From positions 930,001 through 994,000 of the forward strand of contig NZ_LR699554.1 in NCBI RefSeq assembly GCF_902459535.1: 64,000 nt of DNA, written 5' to 3'. This DNA is from Paraburkholderia dioscoreae. Its GTDB lineage: Bacteria > Pseudomonadota > Gammaproteobacteria > Burkholderiales > Burkholderiaceae. A program made the position numbers and the translations under genes. The notes under the pieces are model-generated. The model was not told where the DNA came from and made no database searches. It saw only the letters and a list, made by a program, of their open reading frames with translations. How positions within the stretch are numbered: the first letter of the stretch is position 1; each line of letters begins with the position of its first letter. Positions 46,014-56,821 of this stretch are shown here, in pieces.

Positions 46014-47357
46014 ATGAGTTCGTATCAGACCGCATCCAGCCGCCCGATTGCAGCCGCCGCCGCTGCCGCGGGACAACCCGGCGCCGCCGAAGTGGAGCGC
46101 ACCTATAAGAAAGTGTTCTGGCGCATCGTGCCGTTTCTGATGCTGTGCTACGTGGTCGCCTATCTGGACCGCGTGAATGTCGGCTTCGCGAAGCTGCAAA
46201 TGTCGCAAGACCTGGCATTCAGCGAAACAGTGTTCGGTCTCGGCGCCGGCGTGTTTTTCATCGGCTATTTTCTGTTCGAATTGCCGAGCAACATTCTGAT
46301 GCACAAGATCGGCGCGCGCATCTGGATCGCGCGGATCATGATCACGTGGGGGCTGCTATCGGCGGTGTTCGTGTTCGTGAAGACGCCCATGCAGTTCTAT
46401 ATCTTGCGTTTCCTTCTGGGTCTCGCCGAAGCCGGTTTCTATCCCGGCGTGATCCTGTACCTGACTTACTGGTTTCCGTCGCATCGGCGCGCAAAGATCA
46501 TTGCGGTGTTCATGTCGGCGATTCCAGTGTCGGGCATCTTCGGCAATCCGCTGTCCGGCTGGATCATGCAGACGTTCCACAACAGCTCGGGTTTCGCGGG
46601 CTGGCAATGGATGTTCCTGATCGAAGCGATCCCCGCCATCGCGATCGGCATCGCCACGATCCTGTATCTCGACAACGGCATTTCCAGCGCGAAGTGGCTG
46701 AACGAGCGCGAAAAGCGGCTGCTCACCGATGAAATCGCCGCCGCGCAGCCGCAGGAAAAGACGCAGAAACATTCCGTCGGCGCAGTGTTCCGCGATCCGC
46801 GCACGTGGTTGATGTCGCTGATCTATTTCGCGTTCGTCACCGGACAATACGGCCTCACGTTCTGGATGCCGACGCTGGTCAAATCGACCGGTGTAACGGA
46901 TGCATTCAATATCGGCTTGCTGAGCGCGATTCCGTTTCTGTGCGCGATCGTGGTGATGAATCTGATGGGACATAGCGCCGACAAGCGCCGTGAGCGCCGC
47001 TGGCATCTGATCGTGCCGGCGCTGTTCGGCGCGATCGGCTTCACGGTGGCAGCGTCGTTTGCGGACAACACGGTGGTGTCGATCGTGTTTCTCTCGCTCG
47101 CTGCCGCCGGTGTGCTGACCTGCGCGCCGCTGTTCTGGTCGTTGCCCACTGCGTTCATGTCGGGCGCGACCGCCGCGGCCGGCATTGCGATCATCAATTC
47201 GATCGGCAATCTCGCGGGTTTTGCGAGCCCTTACATGATCGGCTATCTGAAGGATCTCACGCACAGCACGCAGACCGGCATGTACGTGCTGGCCGGCATG
47301 CTCGTGATCGGCGCGATCGCCACGTGGCTCACGCCGCCCAAACTGGTCAACCGATAA
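46014..47357 (+). CDS. MFS transporter, anion:cation symporter family, probably threonate/erythronate importer
   Basis: 447 aa, 12 predicted helices. VAYLDRVNVGFAKLQMSQDL in helix 1 and GAGVFFIGYFLFELPSN are typical of the ACS family (GudP/TtuB-like) that imports sugar acids with protons. Placement between otnC and otnI makes four-carbon sugar acids the likely substrate. An AAGGAG ribosome site is present before the ATG. Confidence 0.92.
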   Translation: MSSYQTASSRPIAAAAAAAGQPGAAEVERTYKKVFWRIVPFLMLCYVVAYLDRVNVGFAKLQMSQDLAFSETVFGLGAGVFFIGYFLFELPSNILMHKIGARIWIARIMITWGLLSAVFVFVKTPMQFYILRFLLGLAEAGFYPGVILYLTYWFPSHRRAKIIAVFMSAIPVSGIFGNPLSGWIMQTFHNSSGFAGWQWMFLIEAIPAIAIGIATILYLDNGISSAKWLNEREKRLLTDEIAAAQPQEKTQKHSVGAVFRDPRTWLMSLIYFAFVTGQYGLTFWMPTLVKSTGVTDAFNIGLLSAIPFLCAIVVMNLMGHSADKRRERRWHLIVPALFGAIGFTVAASFADNTVVSIVFLSLAAAGVLTCAPLFWSLPTAFMSGATAAAGIAIINSIGNLAGFASPYMIGYLKDLTHSTQTGMYVLAGMLVIGAIATWLTPPKLVNR

Positions 47358-47426
47358 ACCGATACTCGCGCGCGGTATGAGTCGCTGCCGCGCGCGGGAT
47401 CAAACCGTTTTCAAGGAGTCGCTGCC

Positions 47427-48215
47427 ATGCCTCGCTTCGCCGCCAACCTCACGATGATGTACAACGAGCACGCTTTCCTCGACCGTTTCGCCGCTGCGGC
47501 GCAAGACGGCTTCAAAGCGGTCGAGTTTCTGTTCCCCTACGACTTCCGTGCCGACGAGATCAAGGCGCGGCTCGACGCGAGCAGTCTGACGCAAGCGCTC
47601 TTCAATGCGCCGCCCGGCGACTGGGCCGGCGGCGAACGCGGCATTGCGTCGCTGCCGGGCCGCGAGGACGAATTCCGTCGCGGCATCGACACGGCGCTCG
47701 ACTACGCGCGCGTGATCGGCAATCGCAAGCTGCATGTGATGGCCGGGCTGATCGGCGCGGATCAGCCGCGCGCGAAGCATCGCGAGGTATACCTGAGCAA
47801 TCTCGCGCATGCCGCCAGGGCCGCGCAGGCCGAAGGCATCACGGTCGTGATCGAGCCGATCAATACGCGCGACATGCCGGGTTTTTTTCTGACCCGTCAG
47901 GACGAAGCACAAGCGGTCTGCGCGGAAGTCGGCGCGCCGAATCTTAAGGTGCAATTCGACTGCTATCACTGCCAGATCGTGGAGGGCGATCTCGCGCTCA
48001 AACTCAAACGCGATATGGCGGGCATCGGCCACATTCAGATCGCGGGCGTGCCGGAGCGGCATGAGCCCGATACGGGCGAGCTGAACTATCCGTATCTGCT
48101 CGAACTGATCGACTCGCTCGGCTACGACGGCTACATCGGCTGCGAATACCGGCCGCGCGCGGGCACCTCGGCCGGTCTCGGCTGGCTCAAACCGTATCTG
48201 AACGCGAACCGCTAA
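47427..48215 (+). CDS. otnI: 2-oxo-tetronate isomerase OtnI
   Basis: 262 aa TIM barrel of the hydroxypyruvate-isomerase family. PRFAANLTMMYNEHAFLDRF at the start, VIEPINTRDMPGFFL (catalytic Glu) and VQFDCYHCQIVEGDL (metal ligands) are intact. It interconverts 2-oxo- and 3-oxo-tetronate, linking both dehydrogenases to OtnK. CAAGGAG lies upstream of the ATG. Confidence 0.93.
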   Translation: MPRFAANLTMMYNEHAFLDRFAAAAQDGFKAVEFLFPYDFRADEIKARLDASSLTQALFNAPPGDWAGGERGIASLPGREDEFRRGIDTALDYARVIGNRKLHVMAGLIGADQPRAKHREVYLSNLAHAARAAQAEGITVVIEPINTRDMPGFFLTRQDEAQAVCAEVGAPNLKVQFDCYHCQIVEGDLALKLKRDMAGIGHIQIAGVPERHEPDTGELNYPYLLELIDSLGYDGYIGCEYRPRAGTSAGLGWLKPYLNANR

Positions 48216-48232
48216 CAAGGACGAAATACATC

Positions 48233-49213
48233 ATGAAAGTACTGATTACCGGCGGCGCCGGTTTTCTCGGCCAGCGTCTCGCGCGTGAGCTGCTCGCGCG
48301 CGGTTCCCTGAAGGACACGCAAGGCACGCCGCAAGCAATTACCGAACTCGTGCTGCTCGACGTGGTGAAAGCCAACGATTTCGGCGACAGCCGCGTGCGC
48401 GCGGAAGTTGGCGATATCGCCGAGCGCAGCGTGCTCGAGCACGTGATCGACGACAGGACGTCGGCGATCTTCCATCTGGCCGCGATCGTGAGCGGGCAGG
48501 CCGAAGCGGATTTCGATCTCGGCATGCGCATCAATCTGGATGCGTCGCGGCTGCTGCTGGAAACGTGCCGGCAGCGTGGCCACCGTCCGCGCGTGCTCTT
48601 CACGAGCTCGGTGGCGGTGTATGGCGGCGAGCTGCCCGACGTCGTGCAGGACGATACCGCGCTGAATCCGCAGTCGTCGTATGGCGCGCAGAAGGCGATC
48701 GCGGAGTTGTTGCTCAACGATTACGCGCGGCGTGGTTTCGTCGACGGCCGGGTGCTGCGGCTGCCGACCATCAGCGTGCGGCCGGGCAAGCCGAATGCCG
48801 CAGCCTCGTCGTTCGCGAGCGGCATCATTCGCGAGCCGTTGAACGGCGAAGCGGCAGTGTGCCCGGTCGCGGGCTCGACGCGCTTGTGGCTGCTGTCGCC
48901 GCGCAAGGCGATCGAGAGTCTGATCGCCGGACTCGAACTCGATTCCGCCGCGCTCGGCAACCAGCGCGTGCTGAATCTGCCGGGCATTTCGGTGAGCGTC
49001 GACGAAATGGTCGCCGCGCTGCGCGAAGTGGCGGGCGACGCGGCCGTCGGGCGGATCGTGTGGGAACCGGATGCGCGAGTCGAAAAAATCGTGGGCAGCT
49101 GGCCGGGACGGTGGGATACGTCGCGTGCGCAAGCGCTGGGGCTAAGCGGCGAGCGCAGCTTTGCCGACGTGATCCGCAGTTATGTCGCGGACGAGCATAT
49201 CCAGATCCGCTAG
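48233..49213 (+). CDS. denD: D-erythronate dehydrogenase DenD
   Basis: 326 aa extended SDR/NAD-epimerase family. KVLITGGAGFLGQRLARELL binds NAD, TSSVAVYGG plus SYGAQKAIAELL supply the catalytic Ser and YxxxK. In otn clusters this family oxidises D-erythronate to 2-oxo-tetronate. It is the last gene of the operon, 17 nt after otnI, with GGACG upstream. Confidence 0.92.
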   Translation: MKVLITGGAGFLGQRLARELLARGSLKDTQGTPQAITELVLLDVVKANDFGDSRVRAEVGDIAERSVLEHVIDDRTSAIFHLAAIVSGQAEADFDLGMRINLDASRLLLETCRQRGHRPRVLFTSSVAVYGGELPDVVQDDTALNPQSSYGAQKAIAELLLNDYARRGFVDGRVLRLPTISVRPGKPNAAASSFASGIIREPLNGEAAVCPVAGSTRLWLLSPRKAIESLIAGLELDSAALGNQRVLNLPGISVSVDEMVAALREVAGDAAVGRIVWEPDARVEKIVGSWPGRWDTSRAQALGLSGERSFADVIRSYVADEHIQIR

Positions 49214-49400
49214 TCGTAGTTCTGCTTGCCGCGGTTTCGCACAGAGCCCTACAGCGGTCCTCATGCACGCCGCAGGCAGTCTTCCAGCCTCGTGCCGGCG
49301 CCTTGACCAAGGCGCGCCGGCACGGGCGCGTCAATCGTCAGATCCTTTTGCAAGAATCGTCGCAGGCTGCACGTATTCCCTGGTGCGGGCGCGGCCGCGC

Positions 49401-49430
49401 TTGACATGGTTTCGGCCGCGCGCCTATTAT
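49401..49430 (+). promoter_or_regulatory. Strong sigma-70 promoter for pcaF
   Basis: TTGACA (49401-49406), an 18-nt spacer, then TATTAT (49425-49430). This is the best promoter-like match I see in the window. It lies about 250 bp before the pcaF start, which implies a long leader. Confidence 0.7.
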
Positions 49431-49440
49431 CGAGGCTGGT

Positions 49441-49465
49441 TGTTCGATATATGACCGTGTGTTCG
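49441..49465. promoter_or_regulatory. PcaR-like GTTCGATA element with direct repeat
   Basis: TGTTCGATATATGACC just after the -10 box resembles the beta-ketoadipate IclR-regulator box GTTCGATAATCGCAC, and TGTTCG recurs 19 bp later. The remainder of 49214-49681 holds no gene; a CGCCG pentamer run sits near 49614-49635. Confidence 0.45.
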
Positions 49466-49681
49466 TGTAAAGAACAAATAGCCTCAGTCCCGAGGTCATC
49501 GTTTATCATCCGCGCGAGGCTGAGTTGACGTGAGGGCTGCCCCGCAGCTGCTTCCCGTCGCGTTCAAGTCCACTTGCAGGACGCCGGGCCGGCGCATCCG
49601 TGCATCCAGCCTGCGCCGCGCCGCGCCGCGCCGCAATTCCGGTCGTGGCGCAGCGCATGCAGCACATCCATTGGAGACATC

Positions 49682-50884
<1,203 letters not shown>

Positions 50885-50939
50885 GGGTTTAGCGGTCGAG
50901 CCGGCGCGCTTGGGTTCAAGCTTTGGTTCAAGAAAAAAG

Positions 50940-50978
50940 AAACAGCTTCTTCGCTCACGCGACGAGGCTGTTTTTTTT
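50940..50978 (+). terminator. Intrinsic terminator after pcaF
   Basis: An imperfect stem (AACAGC...TTCG with CGACGAG...GCTGTT, one wobble and one mismatch) is followed by eight T. Confidence 0.85.
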
Positions 50979-51389
50979 GTGCCGCGCGCAGATCAGGCGG
51001 ATATCGAATTTGCGTCTGATTCGGATTATGTTCGAATGTCACGGAACATTGATTTCGCATTCGCCAGTCTTGCAGTATGTATTTAATTCTGGCCGCATTT
51101 CAGACATGCCGGTCATTAAGAGCGGCCGGGAAATGTCACAGTATTGTCAATGGGTGGCATTTCGCTGCGGCGCAACGCCGCGGCGCCTGACAGCACTGCC
51201 AGCATTCATTCGAAAATCACAATTCAATCAATCAAAGTTCGCTGCAAGCCATGTAAAATCGTCCGCGTCGTACCTTTTAAAAACTATCATCCTGACGATA
51301 TCCTGGGTACTCGCGGCGTTAAACATCGGCATTCCAGAGTTTCAGATTGCCGTCTCGCCGAATCAAATAATTTTTCAAGGAGCACATAT
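50979..51389. other. 411-bp intergenic region
   Basis: A/T-richer than the genes on either side. Presumably the promoter of the small periplasmic protein at 51390; I see no conserved RNA or gene in it. Confidence 0.5.
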
Positions 51390-51974
51390 ATGAAGGCAGC
51401 GACAATTGGCGCAGCGTTGATGGTCGCGGCATTCGCCGCAGCTCAGCCGGCGTGGGCGCAAGATTCGATGGCCAGTGCCGCGCAGGGCGTTGTCAGCGCA
51501 GTGGAGCCGGTGCATGTGAAGGCGCAGATCGTCGGCATCGATCCGGGCAGCCGCACGCTCACGCTCAAAGGGCCGGACGGTAACGCGGTGGTCGTGCTGG
51601 TGAGCCAGCAGGTCGCCGGTTTCGACCAGTTGAAAGTGGGTGACCGGGTTGACGTGCTCTACAAGAACGCGCTGCTCGTGAAGGCCGAGAAAGTCAGCGG
51701 TAAAGACAAGGGTGTTCGTGCGCGCGTCGATACGCAGGTGTACGCGCCGGCCTCGGGCGGCTTCGAATCGGCACGCCAGGTCGAGGTGCTCGCCACGGTG
51801 CAGAAGATCGATCGCAAGAAACGGCTGGTCACGCTGCGCGGCGCGTATCAGACGCAAACGCTCCAGGTCGGACCGGACGTCGATCTGAAGGACGTCAAGG
51901 TGGGCGATACGATCCATGCGGTCTTCGTGTCGGCAGCGGCGGTGGAAGTCACGCCGCAAGACGCGGCGAAGTGA
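51390..51974 (+). CDS. Periplasmic two-repeat beta-barrel protein (DUF5666-like modules)
   Basis: 194 aa. Signal peptide MKAATIGAALMVAAFAAAQPAWA. Two tandem modules follow with the same plan: QIVGIDPGSRTLTLKGPDGN ... LKVGDRVDVLY and VQKIDRKKRLVTLRGAYQTQ ... DVKVGDTIHAVF. They resemble the small OB-like DUF5666 barrel. Function unknown. CAAGGAG precedes the ATG at 51390. Terminator 120 nt after the stop. Confidence 0.82.
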   Translation: MKAATIGAALMVAAFAAAQPAWAQDSMASAAQGVVSAVEPVHVKAQIVGIDPGSRTLTLKGPDGNAVVVLVSQQVAGFDQLKVGDRVDVLYKNALLVKAEKVSGKDKGVRARVDTQVYAPASGGFESARQVEVLATVQKIDRKKRLVTLRGAYQTQTLQVGPDVDLKDVKVGDTIHAVFVSAAAVEVTPQDAAK

Positions 51975-52094
51975 TCGCCGTCACGCCCGCACTAACGTTC
52001 ACATCAACGCTATGCGCGCGAGCGTGACAATGCCTTCATGCAAGACGGCATGTGGGTCGTTCTGAGTCCGCAAGCCCGTCAGACAGACGTACCG

Positions 52095-52120
52095 AAACAC
52101 CCCTCATAGCAGGGGTGTTT
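52095..52120 (+). terminator. Intrinsic terminator
   Basis: Perfect 10-bp stem AAACACCCCT / AGGGGTGTTT with a CATAGC loop, followed by GTTTAT. Confidence 0.8.
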
Positions 52121-52169
52121 GTTTATCGGGCGCGCGCAAGCCTCGTCGATCGCGCGTTCATCAGCGCTG

Positions 52170-52550
52170 CTAACGCGGCGCAGGCGGTCCGAGGCTCAAC
52201 CATGCGAGCCTTCCCAGCCAGCGTCTGAACGGGCCAACTTTCGGCGCAAGCGCATAGCTCAATGACACCCGCGCGGCGCATTCGCTATCCGTACTGAGCC
52301 ATACGCGCTCACCGCGTTGCAACTGGAATGTCTGTCCCGGGTCGAGCCAATGATCGTAAGGGGAACTGATGCGTGTGAGCCAGAGGCGCTCGTCTTTCAC
52401 TGCAAGCGTGCTGTCGGCTTCGACACGCCAGGTCAGCGTAGCGCCAGGCATTACAGAAAAATGCACCACCACCTTCGGTAGACGCTCGTGCTGCTGATAT
52501 GCAACCGGACTCGAGTCGTCATCCATGCACTGCGGGCTTGCCTGATCCAT
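52170..52550 (-). CDS. DUF2917 family protein
   Basis: 126 aa. VHFSVMPGATLTWRVEADST and LWLTRISSPYDHWLDPGQTF, then LQRGERVWLST, are typical of the DUF2917 beta-sandwich found across Burkholderiales. The ATG at 52550 (MDQASPQC) has GGAGAGCAAG just upstream and is preferred to two earlier Met. Cytoplasmic, function unknown. Confidence 0.82.
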   Translation of the reverse strand: MDQASPQCMDDDSSPVAYQQHERLPKVVVHFSVMPGATLTWRVEADSTLAVKDERLWLTRISSPYDHWLDPGQTFQLQRGERVWLSTDSECAARVSLSYALAPKVGPFRRWLGRLAWLSLGPPAPR

Positions 52551-52950
52551 CTTGCTCTCCGTCATCAAGCCGGCGGACGGAGGCGCGCACAAAACAAAAG
52601 GCCCCTTCCGTTACCGGCGGGGCCTTGGGGATTGGTTACGCAGATTAGACTGCTAACGCACGCATACCCCCAATGGCCAGCCGATCATGGCTCGCTTCGG
52701 GTGTGTAATCGCATTAGCGATGGAGATGTGCGTCAACATGGGATTGAGTGTGCCGTTTTGCCGCGGGTCTTGTCAACAGGAAATCGCAATCCATGCAGAC
52801 GGCTATACGAACCACGTAACCTGCATTTCACCTCCCGGCCACGTTGCGAAGCTGATCGAGCAAGCCGCGGCAACCTCCAGCAAGCAATGATCGACCGCGA
52901 TGCGCCGCCTGAGATCGTACCGATTGCTCGATGCGGTATTCGCGACGGTC
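52551..52950. other. 400-bp gap with an 8-bp hairpin at 52598-52626
   Basis: AAGGCCCC / GGGGCCTT with a 13-nt loop lies upstream of the DUF2917 gene on the minus strand and could be an attenuator or the terminator of upstream transcription. A 67-aa frame (52687-52890, plus) is not convincing. Nothing else seen. Confidence 0.45.
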
Positions 52951-53850
52951 TCACGCCGCACGCGAGGCAGCCCGCTGCTGCCGCAACACCTTCACGAAGT
53001 TCAGCACGGTCGGCGACTTCTCGCGTTGCCGATGAATCAGCGCGATACCTGTTGAAAGCGGTTTGCCCTGCAGTTCGTGGTACGACACGCCTTCCACCTG
53101 GATCTGCCGGATCGATGCGGGAACCACCGCAACTCCGAATCCCGCCGCCACGAGGTTAGCCGCCGACGAGATCTGCGGCGACTCCATGCCGATGGCGGGC
53201 GCAAAGCCGGCCTCACGGCACGCGCTGATGATCGAGTCGTACAGGTTCGGGCCGATCGGCCGCGGAAAGAGGATGAACGGATCTTTCGCCAGGCCCGCCA
53301 GATCGACGCGCCGCCGCCGGCTCAGGCGGTGGCTAGCCGGCAGCACGACCAGCATGTCTTCGTCGACCAGCGGTTCCACGACCAGATCCCGGCAGTTCAG
53401 CGGCATGCGCACCAGAGCGGCGTCGAGTTGCCGCTCAGCCACCTTGTCGAGCAGCAGCGAACTGTTGCTCTCCTCGCAACTGATGGACACGCGCTCATAG
53501 GCATGCCGATACTGTTGCATCGTCATCGCGACGGTGGGATGAAACACCGTGGAACCCGCGAACCCAAGCGAAAGCCGCCCGGTCTCTCCGCGCCCCGCGT
53601 TCTGCACTTCGACAAACGCCTCTCGCGCATCCTCCACGATGCGCTGGGCACGCTCGCGAAACAGCCGCCCGGCCTCGGTCAATTCGACGCGGCGCGGATG
53701 GCGGATGAACAACCGCGTGCCGATTTCCCGCTCCAGCTTCAGGATTTGCTGGCTCAAAGGCGGTTGGGCGATGCCGAGGTGCGTTGCGGCGTCCGTGAAA
53801 TGCAGGTGCTCGGCGACCGCGAGGAAGTAGCGTAACTGGCGGAATTCCAT
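52951..53850 (-). CDS. LysR-family regulator (CatM/BenM-like)
   Basis: 299 aa. MEFRQLRYFLAVAEHLHFTD, then AATHLGIAQPPLSQQILKLE, is the LysR helix-turn-helix; the effector domain has SISCEESNSSLLLDKV and ILFPRPIGPNLYDSI as in the CatR/BenM/TfdR branch. It is divergent from the D-lactate dehydrogenase gene, 155 bp apart, and probably regulates it and perhaps the dioxygenase cluster. Confidence 0.9.
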   Translation of the reverse strand: MEFRQLRYFLAVAEHLHFTDAATHLGIAQPPLSQQILKLEREIGTRLFIRHPRRVELTEAGRLFRERAQRIVEDAREAFVEVQNAGRGETGRLSLGFAGSTVFHPTVAMTMQQYRHAYERVSISCEESNSSLLLDKVAERQLDAALVRMPLNCRDLVVEPLVDEDMLVVLPASHRLSRRRRVDLAGLAKDPFILFPRPIGPNLYDSIISACREAGFAPAIGMESPQISSAANLVAAGFGVAVVPASIRQIQVEGVSYHELQGKPLSTGIALIHRQREKSPTVLNFVKVLRQQRAASRAA

Positions 53851-54005
53851 ATCTTTTTCGTCTCCAGAAAGTGACTTCGAGATATTGGACTAATGACTGC
53901 GCTCATTCTAACCTTTGCGTCAACCCGATGCGCTCAAAGGCCGCACCCGAACCACCGGCCGGGATCGACGCGTATCTCACCCAACATTTCCCGAGGAGAA
54001 GTTCG

Positions 54006-55745
54006 ATGTCCGCAGCGCGCACACCACTAGCCAACCTGCCGGCCAACGCGGCCCAAATGCTCGTTGCGGATTTGCGCAACATCGTCGGCAGGAAGCACAC
54101 GCTGACGGGTGACGGTGCGACCCATCGCTATTGCACGGGCTTTCGTTTCGGCGCGGGCAGGGCGCTCGCCGTAGTGCGTCCCGGCACAGTCGTCGAACAG
54201 TGGAAGGTGTTGCAGGCATGCATCGCGGCGAACGTGATTGTCATTACGCAGGCGTCGAATACGGGCCTCACCGGCGGCTCGACGCCTGATGGCAACGACT
54301 ACGATCGCGACATCCTGATTGTCAGCACGACCCGGATGAAGAAGGTGTACGTCATCGACGACGGCAAGCAGGTGGTCTGCCTTCCGGGCGCGACGCTCGA
54401 TCAGTTGGAAAAAGTGCTGAAGCCTCTCGGCCGCGAGCCACATTCGGTGATCGGCTCGAGTTGCATCGGCGCTTCGGTATTCGGTGGTGTCTGCAACAAC
54501 TCGGGCGGTGCGCTGGTGCAACGCGGGCCGGCATATACGGAAATGGCGGTATTCGCGCAGGTCGATGCGACAGGCAGACTGAACCTGGTCAACCATCTCG
54601 GCATCTCACTGGGCAAGACGCCGGACGAGATTCTCGGCCGACTCGAACGCGGTGAGTTTTCTGCTGCCGATGTCCGGCACGACGCGGGCGCCGGGTCCGA
54701 CCACGGCTACGCGACACACGTGCGTGAGATCGATGCCGATACACCGGCGCGCTTTAACGCCGATCCGCAGCGCCTCCATGAAGCGTCGGGCTCCGCCGGC
54801 AAGCTGATGGTGTTCGGCGTGCGGCTCGACACCTTTCCGATCGAGCAGAATGCCAAGGTGTTCTATATCGGCACGAACCGGCCGGACGAGCTTACGGTGA
54901 TCCGCCGCCACGCGCTGCACGACTTCAAGCATCTGCCGATCTCTGGCGAATACCTGCATCGCGATGCCTTCGACATTGCGGAGGAGTACGGCAAGGATAC
55001 TTTCCTCGCGATCAATTACCTCGGCACTTCCAGGCTGCCCGCGCTATTCGGACTGAAAAGCCGCTTCGACGCGCTATTCGATCGCCTTGGTTTTTTCCCT
55101 TCGCATTTCACCGACCGCGTGATGCAGGCCGCGAGCCGGCTGTTTCCGAGCCATCTGCCGCCGCGCATGAAGCAGTATCGCGACAAATACGAGCATCACC
55201 TGATGCTGAAGGTGGCGGCTGGCAGCGTCGAGGAAACGCGCGCTTTTCTCTCCGGCTATTTCGAAAGCGCGACCGGCGGTTATTTCGAATGCACCGACGA
55301 AGAAGGCAGGAAAGCGTTCCTGCATCGCTTCGCCGCCGCTGGCGCCGCAGTTCGCTACCGCGCGGTGCATCCGCGTGAGGTGGAGAACATCGTCGCGCTC
55401 GACGTGGCGTTGCGCCGCAACGATCGCGACTGGATCGAGACGCTGCCACCCGAGATCGAAGAGACGATTTCCATCAAGCTGTACTACGGCCACTTCCTGT
55501 GCCACGTGTTCCACCAGGATTACATCGTGAAGAAGGGCAACGATTGCCTCGAAGTCGAACACAAGATGTGGACGCTGCTGGACCGCCGCGGCGCGGAATA
55601 TCCGGCGGAACATAACGTCGGGCATCTGTATCACGCGAAGCCGCAGCTCGCCGCGTTCTATCAGCAACTCGATCCTTGCAACTGCTTCAACCCGGGAATC
55701 GGACAGATGTCGAAGTTCGCGAATTATCGCGAAGCGGCGGGTTGA
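54006..55745 (+). CDS. dld: Respiratory (quinone) D-lactate dehydrogenase
   Basis: 579 aa flavoprotein, close to the 571-aa E. coli Dld. The FAD-binding part has TQASNTGLTGGSTPDGNDYD and SVIGSSCIGASVFGGVCNNS, then GG; the C-terminal membrane-binding D-lactate-dehydrogenase domain follows (MKQYRDKYEHHLMLKVA, CNCFNPGIGQMSK). It oxidises D-lactate at the inner membrane and passes electrons to quinone. The ATG at 54006 has CGAGGAGAAG upstream. Confidence 0.94.
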   Translation: MSAARTPLANLPANAAQMLVADLRNIVGRKHTLTGDGATHRYCTGFRFGAGRALAVVRPGTVVEQWKVLQACIAANVIVITQASNTGLTGGSTPDGNDYDRDILIVSTTRMKKVYVIDDGKQVVCLPGATLDQLEKVLKPLGREPHSVIGSSCIGASVFGGVCNNSGGALVQRGPAYTEMAVFAQVDATGRLNLVNHLGISLGKTPDEILGRLERGEFSAADVRHDAGAGSDHGYATHVREIDADTPARFNADPQRLHEASGSAGKLMVFGVRLDTFPIEQNAKVFYIGTNRPDELTVIRRHALHDFKHLPISGEYLHRDAFDIAEEYGKDTFLAINYLGTSRLPALFGLKSRFDALFDRLGFFPSHFTDRVMQAASRLFPSHLPPRMKQYRDKYEHHLMLKVAAGSVEETRAFLSGYFESATGGYFECTDEEGRKAFLHRFAAAGAAVRYRAVHPREVENIVALDVALRRNDRDWIETLPPEIEETISIKLYYGHFLCHVFHQDYIVKKGNDCLEVEHKMWTLLDRRGAEYPAEHNVGHLYHAKPQLAAFYQQLDPCNCFNPGIGQMSKFANYREAAG

Positions 55746-55793
55746 AGCGCCACGATTGAGGAGGTGACTGGAAGAGGGCGGCTGAACGCCAGC

Positions 55794-56768
55794 TCAATTC
55801 AACGCGCCAACGCCCGCGTCATGGAGAATCTTGCTCCACATGGTCGAGTCGTCGCGAATTCGCTGACGCAATTGAGCCGGCGTGCTGGTCTCCAGCGTAA
55901 TGCCGCGGGAAGCCGCGAACCCGCGCACGTCGGGCGCGGCGAGGGCTCTCACCAATGCGTCGTGCAATTTGTCGACGACCTCTTTGGACGTGCCCGCGGG
56001 CGCGAGCAATGCGTGCCATGTCGTCATGATGTAACTCGGCACGCCCGCTTCCTTCATGGTGGGCACGTCCGGCAATGGTCCGAGGCGCTGCGCGCCCGTT
56101 ACCGCGAGCGGCCTGACTGTGTTGGCCTTGATAAACCCGATCGAACTCGACAGGCTGCCGAACACGAGGTCGGCCTCGCCAGTGAGCACCGGTAAAGCCG
56201 TATTCCCCGCATACGTGATGTTCACGGTCTGAGTGCCGGTGCGTGCCATGAACAGCATGTTCGCGAGATACAGCGGACTGCCGACGCCTGCGGTCGACAC
56301 GTTGAGTTTGCCGGGATGTTCGCGGGCGTACTGAACGAGTTCCTGAAGCGAGTGAACGGGCACCTTCGGATTGACGACAAGCACGAAACCCGATTCGGCC
56401 ATCATCGAGATCGGTGTGAGATCTTTTTCGACCGAGTACGACAGATCTTTGTACAGAATGGGATTGACGGTCAACTGCGTGCCGAGTCCCCACAGCAGCG
56501 TATAGCCGTCCTTCGGCGAATGAGCGACGAGTGCCGCTGCAATGTTCCCCGCCGCACCCGGTCGGTTTTCGATCACGACCGAGGTGTTCAGCGCCTTGCC
56601 GAGTTCCTGTCCGACTATGCGCGCCAGCGGATCGGTCTCGCCGCCCGGAGGAAACAGAATCACGATCCGTATCGGGTGGTCGGGATATTCAGCCCGCGCA
56701 ACCGTTGTCGCGAGTGTGCAAGCTATGCACGACAGCGCGAGGACAAGCCAATGACGGACGCCGCGCAT
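55794..56768 (-). CDS. Bug-family (TctC type) periplasmic solute-binding protein
   Basis: 324 aa. Signal peptide ending TVARA-EYPDHPIR. IRIVILFPPGGETDPLARIV and IENRPGAAGNIAAALVAHSP, then KDGYTLLWG, are the Bug signature; PLPDVPTMKEAGVPSYI is the late conserved block. Such proteins bind carboxylates for tripartite tricarboxylate transporters or signalling; no TctA/TctB lies nearby. The dioxygenase gene lies 53 nt upstream on the same strand, so cotranscription is likely. GG-E in place of the usual G-G-x-x-D loop may alter specificity. Confidence 0.92.
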   Translation of the reverse strand: MRGVRHWLVLALSCIACTLATTVARAEYPDHPIRIVILFPPGGETDPLARIVGQELGKALNTSVVIENRPGAAGNIAAALVAHSPKDGYTLLWGLGTQLTVNPILYKDLSYSVEKDLTPISMMAESGFVLVVNPKVPVHSLQELVQYAREHPGKLNVSTAGVGSPLYLANMLFMARTGTQTVNITYAGNTALPVLTGEADLVFGSLSSSIGFIKANTVRPLAVTGAQRLGPLPDVPTMKEAGVPSYIMTTWHALLAPAGTSKEVVDKLHDALVRALAAPDVRGFAASRGITLETSTPAQLRQRIRDDSTMWSKILHDAGVGALN

Positions 56769-56821
56769 CGATATTCTCCGGTTCGGTGTGAGTTACAACC
56801 GCCATGCCCTACCGCGCCACA

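Noticed and set aside
52687..52890. 67-aa plus-strand frame between the DUF2917 and LysR genes
   Set aside because: No ribosome site, no family resemblance and no coding-like composition.
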